Shown: piece by piece, positions 1-10,549 of the stretch | Position numbering within the stretch: position 1 is the first letter of the stretch | Layout of the letters: each line of letters starts with the position of its first letter | Origin: Chamaecyparis obtusa | Lineage: Eukaryota; Streptophyta; Pinopsida; Cupressales; Cupressaceae | Assembly (NCBI GenBank): GCA_027943335.1 | Contig: BSBK01007736.1 | Span: 186,001-250,000, forward strand | DNA: 64,000 nucleotides | Reading direction: 5' to 3' | Made by a program: the position numbers and the translations under genes | The notes under the pieces: generated by a model | Database searches by the model: none | Told to the model about the DNA's origin: nothing | Seen by the model: the letters and a program-made list of their open reading frames with translations, nothing else

Positions 1-99
1 ATTTCCAAGTATTTCCAGATTTACTCATGCTATTGCAATTCAAATGAATAAGTGTTGAATGTTAGGTACATTACTAAGCTTCCATTTTACACCTATTCA
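1..99 (+). repeat. 3' end of the 5' LTR of the Tat-type element
   Basis: Positions 1-99 are a direct repeat of 8111-8209. I count two differences (a c/a change near position 24 and a g/t change near position 36). Both copies end in CA and then diverge, into internal sequence on the left and into Copia A on the right. The rest of this LTR lies before the window. Confidence 0.85.
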
Positions 100-102
100 T
101 TT

Positions 103-120
103 TGGTGAACCCATTTATGA
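103..120 (+). other. Candidate primer-binding site
   Basis: A TGG triplet, the complement of a tRNA CCA end, starts three bases after the LTR end and continues as TGGTGAACCC. The spacing is right for a PBS, but I cannot name the priming tRNA. Confidence 0.3.
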
Positions 121-290
121 CAACTCTTTCTTTTATGGTGTTAGATTTAAATCTTATATGCTTATAAGATTAGATTTCTTGCATTTATTTCTTGCATTTA
201 TATTTGAAAATACAAAAAAATTACAAAATTCCTTTAAAAATATAAAAATATTTACATTTTCATGCTTTTAGTGCTTTCTTTGTATTCAAC

Positions 291-1739
291 ATGTATGATT
301 CTTGTTTTGAGTACTTTGATGAGGATTTTATTGTACAAGAGGATAGATTCCCTAATGAGGTACATGGTAGTGAGGATGAAAATGGTTTGAATATGATCTC
401 CATGGATCCTATTCCTATTTCACTCTCCTCCACAACCTCTCAACTTGACCTTTACCATAGGGTGTGTGCATGGTTACCTTCATGTCCCACTATTTACAAC
501 ATTGATAAACCTAAAATGATATATCCTACACCTTTGATGATGGTAAAAGGATGTCCTTGTACAATAATTAAGGCTAAACCTAGATATCCTTTGGATTTCT
601 TTGATAACATCAATTCCGTTTCACATGCTTATCGCACACAGAATAACCCTCGGCCTACTATTCCAGTTTCTTTACCTCCTTCTCAGCCTATGCTTCCTCA
701 AGCACCTAGGTATCCATCTACCTATAGGGAGTACAACTTAGTTGATCAATTACGTGCTACTCCTGCTAAGATATCTTTATGGGAATTACTTCAAACCTCC
801 CCGACATATCATGAGGCATTGCAAAAAGATTTATCTACTCTTCCTACTTCACCTCCTTATCAAGAGAACATTCATTCTATTTTGGATTGTATGCATAATA
901 TGCCTTCTGTACCTCCTATTGTGTTTTCTGATAATGATTTACCTTCCCTAGAGGTGCAAAATCAATATGATGCTCTTATGGTGGTTGTCTCTATTAATTA
1001 GAGTATCATTCAAAGAACCTTAATTGATAATGGATCTAGACTTAATGTTTGTAGCATGGATATGCTCAAGGTGATTAAGGCTGATCTTACTACTATTAAA
1101 CCTAATAATGTTCCTATACGTGGATTTTACAATATTGTGAAAAGAACTTTGGGCATTATTACCTTACTTGTTAAAGTTGGTCCAGTTATTCTAAATACTC
1201 CTATTCATTTTATGCCCGGACCTCTCAATTATAATCTTCTTTTAGGAAGACCTTGGTTACATACTATGCATGCAATTCCTTCTACTCTTCATCGCAAGGT
1301 TAGGTTCATCTATAATAACTTAATGTATACATTACATGCGGATGATGCCCTGAATCCTTTCTTAAATGCATAATATGCTAAAAACTCTAAACCAATTCAA
1401 CCTAGTAAAGAGTTTGAAAAACAATTGGAGATACAACAATCTAAGATAAAACAACCTGAGATTCAACAACAAGAAGCTCCATCTTCTTCATCTTTGACTG
1501 AGGATGATTGGGGGACTCTGGATTTTAATCCTACATTTATTGGAGAATACAAAGTCTCTAATTTGGAATTCATGAAGCAACAGAATGAATTTGAGAAAAA
1601 AGTCTTTATTTCTTCGCCGCTTTTTGAAGAATTAAAAAGTAATTTTTTTGCCGCTTCAATTAATGAAATGATTGAAACTATAAATTGTGATATTGCTATC
1701 AGGATTCAACTGTGTAGTTTTTTGAGTCAAACTCATTGA
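291..1739 (+). pseudogene. Gypsy gag-end / aspartic protease region, broken
   Basis: One frame runs through 291-1739 with stops at 999 (TAG) and 1371 (TAA). The first part has the spacer typical of the gag-protease junction in Tat elements (YNLVDQL, then a WELL segment). The retropepsin-like domain follows, with LIDNGSRLNVCS near 1021-1056 and LLLGRPWLH near 1228-1260. Tat/Ogre proteases carry this DNGS form in place of DTG/DSG. No CCHC gag knuckle is visible, so the front of gag is missing or decayed. The frame ends just before the 5S-like fragment at about 1833, and coding resumes in another frame after it. Confidence 0.75.
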
Positions 1740-1832
1740 CCTAGGATTCATGAGTAGTGGTTCAACATGAACCCATCTCTCATGAGAATGAATGGAACAC
1801 TTAGCACTCATTGGATCTAGGTGATGCTCACA

Positions 1833-1896
1833 GAGGTGAAGCACCGAGACTTCCTGGGAGATCACCCATCCCAGTACTACTCCAGCTCGAGCACAC
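1833..1896 (-). pseudogene. 5S rRNA-like fragment, antisense inside the Gypsy element
   Basis: Read on the - strand, this stretch resembles the 3' half of plant 5S rRNA. On the + strand it shows the exact blocks TCACCCATCC and AGTACTACTC in the order and spacing of reverse-complemented 5S rRNA, with ACTTCC and GGAG on one side and AGCAC on the other. It covers roughly the downstream half of the internal Pol III promoter region. It lies between the protease frame and the G-patch frame, which are out of phase, so it looks like an insertion. Sources could be a Cassandra-type TRIM (whose LTRs carry 5S sequence), a 5S-derived SINE, or a 5S pseudogene. Confidence 0.65.
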
Positions 1897-1899
1897 TGA

Positions 1900-2608
1900 A
1901 ACTATAAAGTCTGATTGTTATGACATTATGACATATGCCACTCCTTGGACTCCTTCTGACATGACTAATCGATATGGTCCTAATTATCATTTTCTTAAGA
2001 AATCAAGATTTAATGGGAAAGGATGTGGTAAATATGAGCAAGGTATACAAGTACCTTTGGACAATGAAGTTTATGATCATACATATGGATTAGGATTCAA
2101 TCCTTATAGACAACCATCTTCTTTTCCCCTTAATGGTAATCATATTTGCAGTGGACAATTGAAGTTGGTTAACCCATTACTTATTGATCTTAATCAACAA
2201 TCCTCTTTGGATATTTTTCCTAAAGATGAAGCCTTAATGGAATTTTTAGGGGTTTATGAGGATTTGCCTAAGTTTCATCACAAACAAGGAAAGCCTTATT
2301 GTTTAAAAACTAATGCTTATTTTGGAGAACATGAATAACAAGATACTCTTCCTCTACCAATGGATTCTCCAATAAGAAATGATCTATTAATTATTGAAAC
2401 TATTGATATTCAAGTGGATGAAAATGACTCTGAAAGAATGATAAAAATTGGAAAGTGTTTGAACCAAGATGAGCGTGATCAGATGGCTTCCCTTTTACTT
2501 GAATTTAAGGATATCTTTTCTTGGACATATTCAGACATGTCGGGTATAGATTCTAAGATTGTTACTCATAACATTGTTTTAAAGCTGAATACAAAGCCTT
2601 TGAAATAG
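1900..2608 (+). pseudogene. Gypsy protease-RT linker with G-patch
   Basis: After the 5S-like fragment the polyprotein continues. It reads Y-G-P near 1975, then FNGKGCGKYEQGIQVP and later GLGFNPYR near 2088-2110. This is the glycine pattern of a G-patch domain (GxGLGK..QGI..P..GLG), a nucleic-acid-binding module known in the protease-RT linker of Tat-type elements. The segment beginning near 2470 (DERDQMASLLLEF.DIFSW) is the usual lead-in to Gypsy RT. TAA at 2336-2338 and TAG at 2606-2608 break the frame. Confidence 0.7.
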
Positions 2609-3367
2609 AAAATTCAAAAGATAAATCCATGAATTGCTTTGTTAGTCAAAGGTGAAATTGAAAAATTAGTGGATTCTAGATTCATCCATTCTATTGACTA
2701 CTCAGATTGGATTTCAAATATTGTGCTTGTGTCAAAAGGAGAAAATAAGATAAGAATGTGTACTGATTTTAGAGATTTAAATAGGGCATCCTTGAAAGAT
2801 GATTTCCCACTACCTAGCATCGATATGATTGTGGATTCAACAACAGGCCATGCCTTGTTATCTTTTATGGATGGTTTTCAGGATATAATAAAATCTTTAT
2901 CCCTCCTGAAGATCAATTTAAGACTGCATTTATAACACCTTGGGGAACCTTTTGTTGGGTCATGATGCCTTTTGGATTAAAAAATGTAGGAGCAACTTAT
3001 CGGCGGGCTATGACCCTGATTTTTCATGATTACATTCATAAGATTCTTGAATATTATGTGGATGATATCTTAGCAAAATCTATACAAAGAGAAGACCACG
3101 TTACTATCTTACCATAGATATTTGAAAGAATTAGAAGTTATAATATGAGATTGAATCCTAAGAAATGTGTCTTTGGAGTTGATTCCGGTAAATTATTAGG
3201 ATTTATAATCTCTAAGCGAGGCATCAAAGTAGATACTTAAAAGATTGAAGCTATTGTTAATGCCTCCTCCTAAGAATATTTCCTAGTTATGAATTTTACA
3301 AGGAAAAATACAAGCTAGTCGTTGCTTTATTTCTAATTTAGCAGACCGAACTATCCCTTTTACTTCC
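2609..3367 (+). pseudogene. Gypsy reverse transcriptase, frameshifted
   Basis: RT motifs are present but split between two frames. In the first frame: GEIEKLVDS, RMCTDFRDLN near 2754-2785, DDFPLPSID and FMDGF near 2870. Reading then shifts near 2885 and continues through TPWGTFCWVMMPFGLKN near 2938-2985. The active-site box is YYVDD at 3052-3066, the usual form being YVDD. LNPKKCVFGV and LLGFIIS follow, then the frame returns near 3270-3290. Additional stops (for example near 3115 and 3238) confirm the gene is dead. Confidence 0.85.
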
Positions 3368-3922
3368 TTGCTTAGAGAGGATACTACTTTCTCTTGGAAT
3401 GATGAGTGTAAACAAACTTTTGAGCAATTTAAGGAGTATCTTGCGAATCCTCCTATCTTGCAACTTGCTAATTTTGAAAAACCATTTCATTTATACACTG
3501 CAGCGACTCCACAAGCCGTGAGTGCATTGTTAGCTCAAATTGATGATAATGGTAAAGAAAGACATGTGTATTACATTAGTTGGACTTTAGTTGATTATGA
3601 AACACGATATACAAATTTAGAAAGATAATGTCTAGCTGTAGTTTATGCATGTTAGAAACTCAGACATTATCTCATAAATGTTGAAGTTAATGTGATAATC
3701 AAATTTGATCTTTTGAAACATCTTTTCTCACAAACTGATCTCTCTAGCCGGTTGGTAAAATGGGTGATGTTGCTTATAGAATTTGATCTCAATTTTATTT
3801 CTCAAAAGTCTATTAAGGGACAAGCATCGACAGATTATCTAGCTAAAGCTCCTTGTCCTCACTCAGATGAAAGTTCTACTTCAATAGAATTTCCTAATGA
3901 TAATATCCTAGCTATTCAATAG
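3368..3922 (+). pseudogene. Gypsy RNase H (RT-associated copy)
   Basis: TFEQFKEYLANPPIL, FEKPFHLYTAATPQAVSALL, and YYISWTLVDYETRYTNLER match the RT-linked RNase H of Tat elements, where this first domain is often catalytically degenerate. Here the expected acidic residue after LY is replaced (LYTAAT). RHYL near 3664, DLLKHLF near 3705, and the KGQASTDYLA segment near 3818 complete the domain. Stops at 3626-3628 and near 3653 interrupt it. Confidence 0.75.
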
Positions 3923-3924
3923 GA

Positions 3925-4543
3925 GGATATTTGGGAATTGTATTTTGATGGGTCTAAGTGTAAAATAGGTTCTGGTGTGGGTATCATCTTGATCCCACCT
4001 ACAAAAAAACCCATCCCTTTATCATATAAATTAACCTTTCCTTGTACTAATAACATTGCGGTGTATGAAGCTCTTATAGTTGGATTATGAGCAGCTTCAT
4101 CCCTCAATATCAAACATTTACACATATATGGAGATTCGCAACTAATAGTTGAATGGATTAAAGGAGGATATCAAACTAAAAATGCTAAAATGACACAAGA
4201 TAGAGATTTAGCTCTTGATGTGCTTTCACAATTCTCCTCTTATATGATTCAAACTTTACCTAGGAAGGATAATCGACATGCAGACACCATGGCAAGCACA
4301 ACTTCTTTGGTTTGTCTTGAGAACAATGCTCAAAACTTTCAATTTACTATACAAACTCTTAAAAGCCCTTCAATTTCTGACAAGATTAGCTTTGACTATT
4401 TCAATTTGCATTTGGATGAATGGTATTCACATATTTTTCATTTTTTGAAGGATGGTACTTTTCCTGAATCAGCAGCAAGGAACATACATAATCGTATTAG
4501 GAAACTTCCAGCACGTTACATCATTTTAGGAGATACGCTTTAA
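3925..4543 (+). pseudogene. Second, archaeal-like RNase H of the Tat element
   Basis: A second RNase H follows directly. It reads WELYFDGSKCK near 3932-3964, GSGVGIIL, then NNIAVYEALIVGL near 4050-4090 and HIYGDSQLIVEW near 4123-4155, ending in a region with RKDNRHADTMAS near 4261-4296. The D (FDGS), E (YEAL) and D (GDSQ) are the acidic residues of the aRNH family. A second RNase H is a hallmark of the Tat clade and separates it from other plant Gypsy lineages. Stops at 3920-3922, 4088-4090 and 4541-4543 interrupt the frame. Confidence 0.75.
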
Positions 4544-4554
4544 AAATTCTCTTA

Positions 4555-5690
4555 TGAAGGATTATTATTAAGATGTCTCAGTAGAACTGAAATTCCTGTA
4601 GCTTTAGCAGAAGCTCATTCTAGTTCTTATGGGGGACATTTTGGTGGAAAATCCCTGGTTAATAAATTGCTTCGAATGGGATATTATTGGCAAACAATGG
4701 AATATGATTCTTTTATGTTTGTTAAGAAATGTCCTCAATGTCAAAAACATAGTAATTTGATTCATGCTCCTACTCATGAGCTTCATAATCAAGTTTCTCC
4801 ATGGCCTTTTAGTGTTTGGGTTTTTGATCTTATTGGAAAAATCTCACCGGCCTCTTGTCAAGGACATACTTACATATTCACTACTACAGATTATTTCATG
4901 AGGTGGGTTGAACCTCTTTCACTTCGTTCAACAACATCAGATGTTATCTATGATTTCATCCTTAATAATATCATAACAAGATTTGGTATTCCTTCGATGA
5001 TAATTTTGGATAATGGAACCTCTTTTAAAAACAAAGAAGTCATGAAATTCTTGGAGAAATATAGGATTCAACATAGATTTTCAACTCCTTACTATCCACA
5101 ATCTAATGGACAAGCTGAAGCATCAAATAAAATTATTGAACAAATTTTGAGAAAGACAGTTAGTAAGCATGCGAAAGATTGGCATACTCAACTAACTTAT
5201 GCTTTATGGGCCTATAGGACTAGTGTTCGTATAGCCATAGGTACTTCTCCTTACAACCTTGTTTATGGCACTGATGCTATTATTCTATTGGAACTAGAAA
5301 TACCTTCTTTACATGTCTCATTTCATGGGATAATTGATAAAGATACTTTTTGTGAACAACACTTACAAGAATTAGAAATGTTGGATGAACAATGAATACA
5401 TGCATTAGAAGATATAAAAGCTTATCATAAATCTCTTCAGAAACAATACAATCATAAGGTAATTGAATGAACATTTGCGGTTGGTGATTTATTCCTTTAT
5501 GAGAACCAATGAAATGTGAATGTTTTACCAGGCGAAAAAGGAAAATTTAGCCCTAATTGGCTTGGACCTTTTGTTGTTATTGAAGACTTTGGTTTGGGTG
5601 CTTACAAACTTGCTAATATGGATGGTGTTTCTTTTAAGGAACCCATTAATATTATGCATCTTAAATGTTATTATCCTTAATTTCATTTTT
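4555..5690 (+). pseudogene. Gypsy integrase
   Basis: The N-terminal zinc-binding segment shows GGHFGG near 4629 and CPQCQKH near 4732-4750. The catalytic core shows WPFSVWVFDLIG (first Asp), ILDNGTSFK near 5006-5030 (second Asp), and YYPQSNGQAEASN near 5090-5125 (final Glu), a complete DDE set in sequence. WAYRTS and TSPYNLVYG follow. The frame stops at 5393 (TGA), and the C-terminal tail with EKGKFSPNWLGPFVV-like sequence continues out of frame to about 5690. Confidence 0.85.
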
Positions 5691-5894
5691 TCTATGTGCA
5701 TTTATGTATTCCTTATAAAGATTCATTTTATAGGTTACGTAGTTTTAGCAAAATTACATACTAAATATGTTTATGCACTTTCTTTCTTTCTTTCTTTCTA
5801 TTAAGTTTTATATTGATGAAAGCATAGTAATCAAACATATAACTAATCAGTAGAGAAATTTTTTCATTCATCAAAAAGAGTTTTTCAAAGTTTT

Positions 5895-6985
5895 GATACA
5901 TATGTGGCCAATGTCCCTATCTATCACTACGTCTATCACTATGTCGCTCTTATGGCCGATGACTCTAGGATCTCTCTCTTTGTGATGGGAAGATGAAGAT
6001 TTATGTGTCTGTGTATGGCTCCTGGATATGTTCATACCCTATAGACATCCTCAGAGACCCTGTACCTCTGCCATCAACATCTGCTCTCTTTCTCTGCACA
6101 ATCTCAACTTTTGCTAGATACATACAAAGATGTCGGCATGCTTGTCGAGATCTCTGTGACTGATAAAAGACTCTCACTCATTAGCTGGTAGTTGGTAGGA
6201 TATAATAGTATCCTTGAGAACCTTGGATACAAATCTCTTCAACTCCACTATGCTAGCTGTAGAAAGAGTTTTTTTATCTGTCTAGTATCCTGTCTATCTC
6301 AAATCAAATCACATATTCAATCAAATTTCATCCCTGGGTCTCCCTCCTGGATGTCGCTGAAGTGTCTAGATGGTGGGGGCATGGAGTGACTACTCTCTCC
6401 ACACTCGCTATATCTAGGTCTCAGTGGTGGTGTCTTTGTGTGGGGTCATGGGGGTCATCGTGATCTCAGTGGTGATGCATGAGTAATAGGTATATATGTA
6501 TCTGTATCACCAGCTAGGAGCATGTCCTCAGCTCTCTCCTCTACTCTCTCCTCTACTCTCTCCTCCATGGGATCTCCCTCGGGGATGTGCTCCTCCTCAT
6601 ATCTAATGTCCTCATCCTCCTTTGTGGCTCCACTATCCTAGTGTGTCCCCTCTGTAAAGCTTGGATCACCTATGGGATAATCCTCAGGAAAGATAGGATG
6701 GATCCCCTCCAAAATCTAGTACCTGATGTAATCTTGACTCACACCTGAATAGGCTACATCTGATGGTACCTCTATATCCTTTGTCTCCTCTATATCGCTA
6801 TCTTCTATGTCTACTATTGATGGTCGGTGTATGGCACTAGGTTTCTGATAGTATCTCGGCAAATAATAGTAAACTCACCTCAAGTAGTGACTATCCGGTA
6901 GCCAGGCTGTGTCTCAAAATCTCCAGGCATGTCGCTCAAAGCTCCTCTCTTCTCGGCATCTTGCTTTCTTGTTTAGAATCTATAA
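5895..6985 (-). pseudogene. Antisense ORF remnant in the 3' spacer of the Tat element
   Basis: On the - strand the stretch from about 6880 down to 6370 reads as one long acidic frame with few stops. Recognisable pieces are SIVDIEDSDIEE, EVPSDVAYSGVSQDY, IFPEDYPIGDPSF, a short EERVEERVEERAED repeat (6530-6570) and TPPLRPRYSECG. Decayed coding-like sequence continues down to about 5900. Extra ORFs in antisense orientation between integrase and the 3' LTR are known in some Tat-lineage elements. I cannot assign a domain or function. The - frame is better preserved than any + frame here, which is the main support for coding origin. Confidence 0.5.
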
Positions 6986-7535
6986 ATGGTAAGAATGGGT
7001 AAGTATTTCTTTCTTTTTCTTATTTATAAGTTCAAATAAGGGTTTCTTTTAGGGTTTCCTTAGGGTAAACTCAGATTTTCCCTTCTTATGCATTTAGACA
7101 GACATCCACTCTTTTCATCATAACTTGAGTTCGGTAACTCCATTTTCAGTGTTGTTAGTGGCATTGGAATCATGATTCAAATACCTAACTCCTTGAAATG
7201 GTTTAGGAAGGTTAGGAATCCTTCTAATTGGTTTAGGAAAGGACTTTTCAACACTCTTCATATCCAATATATAGAGTTTTTCTTATCACCCTGTTTCATC
7301 CTTCCGAAATATAAAGTCGAAATGAGGGGGGGGGGGCATAAGGGGCTCTATAAAATTCTCAAATTATCATATAGTAAGATTTAGGTGATTTAGAGATTTT
7401 CATTAAACTTGTGTGTTGCAGGTTTTAATAGTTTTCTGCAGGATATTCACATCGAGGACTTGGCTATATCCTTTTTATTTACTATGATGATTTCTTACTT
7501 TAGCTTGCATATTCACATAGTGTCATATCTAAGCT
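6986..7535. other. Non-coding 3' spacer of the Tat element
   Basis: No gene seen. It contains a G11 run at 7326-7336 (a polypurine-like stretch well before the real LTR start) and T-rich segments. Confidence 0.5.
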
Positions 7536-7550
7536 AAAGTGGAGGCTAAA
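7536..7550 (+). other. Polypurine tract of the Tat element
   Basis: AAAGTGGAGGCTAAA lies immediately before the TG that starts the 3' LTR. The same motif with one change (AAAGTGGGGGCTAAA on the - strand) precedes an LTR start at 62887-62901. Confidence 0.7.
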
Positions 7551-8209
7551 TGTATCATCTTAAAATGGAAGAACTTCCATATTGATAGGTTTAGCACCAT
7601 CTTTTAGTACATTTATCATGATAGACTTGCATTTAGGATGCATTTTGCACTTATCTTCTTCATTCTAGGTGAAATTAGGGTTAGGATCCCGAGGATTCTC
7701 CTTAATTTCCCTTTTCCCATGGCTCTATTTTCTAGGTAGGACTTAGAAATAGGTCCTCCTGGCCTTCATCATAGTCATCATAGGATTTTATGCCTATCCC
7801 TGGCATTCTAAGATCTCCACAATCATTGTTTCAGGAATCAAAGGATAGATTTGACTACCCTTTTCACCAAACTTCTAAGATCTATGAAAAAAGTCAGAAT
7901 CAACCTTCAGAATAAAAATGTAGTATTTGACCTTTTGTGAGGGTCAAAGTAGACTTGCTACCAGAAAGATGAAACTTTTTCTGGGTTTTCTCCATCTCAG
8001 CTTTTTGATCACAAATCTAGTTGCAGAATCTTTCGAAATGTCATAGAGACTTCAAAAGATAGGTATTTATAAATCAATTTCATGATGAGGTATGTATCTT
8101 GACCAAATTAATTTCCAAGTATTTCCAGATTTAATCATGCTATTTCAATTCAAATGAATAAGTGTTGAATGTTAGGTACATTACTAAGCTTCCATTTTAC
8201 ACCTATTCA
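7551..8209 (+). repeat. 3' LTR of the Tat-type element (659 bp)
   Basis: It starts TGTATCATC after the polypurine tract and ends TATTCA. Its last 99 nt repeat positions 1-99. Sequence after 8209 is Copia integrase, so the boundary is sharp. Confidence 0.8.
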
Positions 8210-8214
8210 TAGAT

Positions 8215-10220
8215 AAACTCCAAAATGTTTCTGGTGACACAGGATTCCCAAGGACCCAAGATGCTCCTGCATCAAAATTTGATGAAAGGAGTGATGAGGG
8301 ATAATTCTTGGGGTATTCTACATAGAGTAAGGATTATAGATTCTATAATCTAAGAATAAGGAAGATTATTGAAACTAAAAATGTCAAGATTGATTAAAAG
8401 TTTCAAGTACAAGAAAGAACTTGTGAAATTGATTATCATGATCCAAAGTGGGAAGGACTAAATCAAAGGAATCAGAGTCAAAATCAAAGTTAGAATGAGG
8501 AACAGAGACAAGAGACTTATCAAGACCATTCACAAGATATTTTGATATTAGATAACAACATAGATGAGAAGATAGATGTTTCTAAGACACCTAAATATAT
8601 GCAGATGAATCATCCAAAGAATGAGATCATTGCAGATAACAATAAAGGCACTAGAACAAGGTTGCAGACTGGGGATGCAATATATTTGATTTCACAAGTT
8701 GAACCAAAGACTATTGATGAAGCATGTAGAGATGAATCATGGATCCAAGTAGTGAAAGAGGAATTAGAACAAATACAAACTAAAAATAGTTAGGAATTGG
8801 TTCCTAGACCTAAAGACAAGAATGTGATTGGCACAAAATGGGTATTCAGAAATAAAATGAATAAAGATGGTGTTGTAACTAGAAACAAGGCCAATTTTTT
8901 ATGCAAAGGATATTCACAATAAGAAGGAATTGAGTTTGAGGAAAATTTTGCACCAGTTGTGAGGTTGGAGACTGTTAGGTTACTCTTATCCTATGCTACA
9001 TATAAGGCTTTTAAGGTCTATTAGATGGATGTCCAGTAAACATTTCTTAATGGTGACTTAAAGAAGAGGTTTACATTCCTCTATCAGTTAATGAAGACAC
9101 GGTTTGTAGATTGAAGAAGGAACTATATGGTTTGAAACAAGTAGCTAGAGCTTGGTATGCTAGATTGGATAGGTATTCACTACATCTTGGATTCAAAAGA
9201 GGTAATGTAGATACAAATTTAGACTTAAGATGTAATGATGAAGGTATTTTGATATTAGACATTTTTTTATGACATTATCTATGGAGGTAATTATTCTATG
9301 AGTAAAAAGTTTGCAATAGAAATGAAGAGTGAATTGGAGATGTCTATGATAGGGGAGATAGATTTATTCCTTGGGCTACAAATAAGTAAGAGAAAACATG
9401 CAATGTTTATATCTCATTCCAAGTATCTTAAGGAGTTTCTTAATAAAATTGGCATGGATGATAGTAAACCACTTGGAATTCCTATGGTAATAGGGAACAA
9501 GTTGTCTACTTTAGATGAGACAAAAAGTGTACCTTAGACAAAGTACAAATCTATGATAGGAGGTTTTTGGTATCTTACATACACTAGACCTGATATTGCA
9601 AGTGCTGTTGGAATTGTTGCTAGATTCTAGGCTTAGCCAAAAGAAACACATTTAGCTAGAGTTAAAAGGATGTTCGGATACCTAAAGGGCATAGTTGATT
9701 TTTTTCCTATGGTATGATAAGTCAAAAGACTTCACATTGGAATAATCCACCGATGTAGATTGGGCAGGCAGTGTAGAGGATAGAAAGAGTACAAGTGGAG
9801 GATCCTTTTTCCTTAGGAAGAGGTTGGTTTCTTGGTTAAGGAAGAAGAAGGACTATATAGCTCAGTCAATAGTTGAATCAAAGTATGTCACTACTGCAAT
9901 TAACTCTACACAAATTGTTTGGATGAAAAAGATCTTAAAAGACATTGGTGTGAACCTTGGCGAGCCAGTTATCATACATTGTGATAACACTTGAGTATAG
10001 TGAATGTGTCAAAGAACTCGATGATGCACTCAAAAAATAAGAATATTTCAATCAAGTATCACTTCCTAAGAGATAAAGTGAAAGAGAGAGAGAGGTGAAG
10101 CTTTAATATCTAAGCACAAAGGAGAAAATAGCAGAAATCTTCACCAAACCACTAAACAAAGATATCTTTGAATATCTTAGAGGTAATCTTGGGGTTAGAA
10201 CCCCACCTAGAGTTAATTAA
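8215..10220 (+). pseudogene. Copia A integrase tail, reverse transcriptase and RNase H, broken
   Basis: Integrase C-terminal sequence (DERSDEG.FLGYST near 8283-8325) leads into the pre-RT region (TRLQTGDAIYL near 8650). RT follows: VPRPKDKNVIGTKWVFRNK near 8800-8860, CKGYSQ near 8900, RLETVRLLLSYA near 8964, MDV near 9026, then QISKRKHAMFISHSKYL near 9380-9430 and GIPMV. RNase H shows DVDWAGS.EDRKSTSGG near 9750-9800 and a CDN near 9979. Stops are frequent (8791, 8921, 9535 and others) and the YVDD box is lost in a frameshifted stretch near 9265, so it is inactive. Confidence 0.85.
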
Positions 10221-10535
10221 GGAAATGATGTAGTCCATAAGTCCATTAGCATTCAAAGCTATATCATTTTTGGACTTGATGCAGAGGTCTAGTCCTCAGG
10301 GGGAGTAATGGTTTGAGCATAGCTAATAAAATCAAGGTCATCTTACACCTAGTAGTTGAAGGTCTTGAAAATTTGAAAAAGTTACATCTAGCAATGCAAG
10401 GTGAAAAAGATGTTTGTGAAGACACTCTTTGCCACTGATGTCAAAGGGGGGCATATATTGGTGAAAAACCTTTAGGGGGAGTTTTGTAGAGGATATTTGT
10501 AGATTGATAATTTTTCTCATATGTTTCCATCAATT
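10221..10535. other. Copia A 3' untranslated region
   Basis: No gene seen. It includes a G-rich polypurine-like run (CAGGGGGAG) near 10298. Confidence 0.5.
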
Positions 10536-10549
10536 CCAAAGGGGCAGAT
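10536..10549 (+). other. Polypurine tract of Copia A
   Basis: CCAAAGGGGCAGAT directly precedes the TGTTGG LTR start, the usual layout at plant Copia 3' LTRs. Confidence 0.65.

Larger units (their letters stand above)
1..8209 (+). mobile_element. Degenerate Ty3/Gypsy LTR retrotransposon, Tat-type lineage (left end outside window)
   Basis: The domain order is protease, G-patch, RT, RNase H, a second archaeal-like RNase H, integrase, then a long 3' spacer with an antisense ORF and a 3' LTR. This order, with two RNase H domains and a DNGS-type protease site, is characteristic of plant Tat/Ogre-type Gypsy elements. The last 99 nt of the 5' LTR (1-99) match the last 99 nt of the 3' LTR (8111-8209) with two differences, so the copy is young relative to its damage. 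The coding region has several stops and frameshifts and cannot be functional. It interrupts Copia element A, whose integrase-RT sequence starts directly after position 8209. The left target duplication is outside the window, so the TSD cannot be checked. Confidence 0.88.

Noticed and set aside
7326..7336. G11 run as the polypurine tract of the Tat element
   Set aside because: The sequence following it does not match an LTR start, whereas 7536-7550 directly precedes TGTATCATC and is matched at the right edge of the window.
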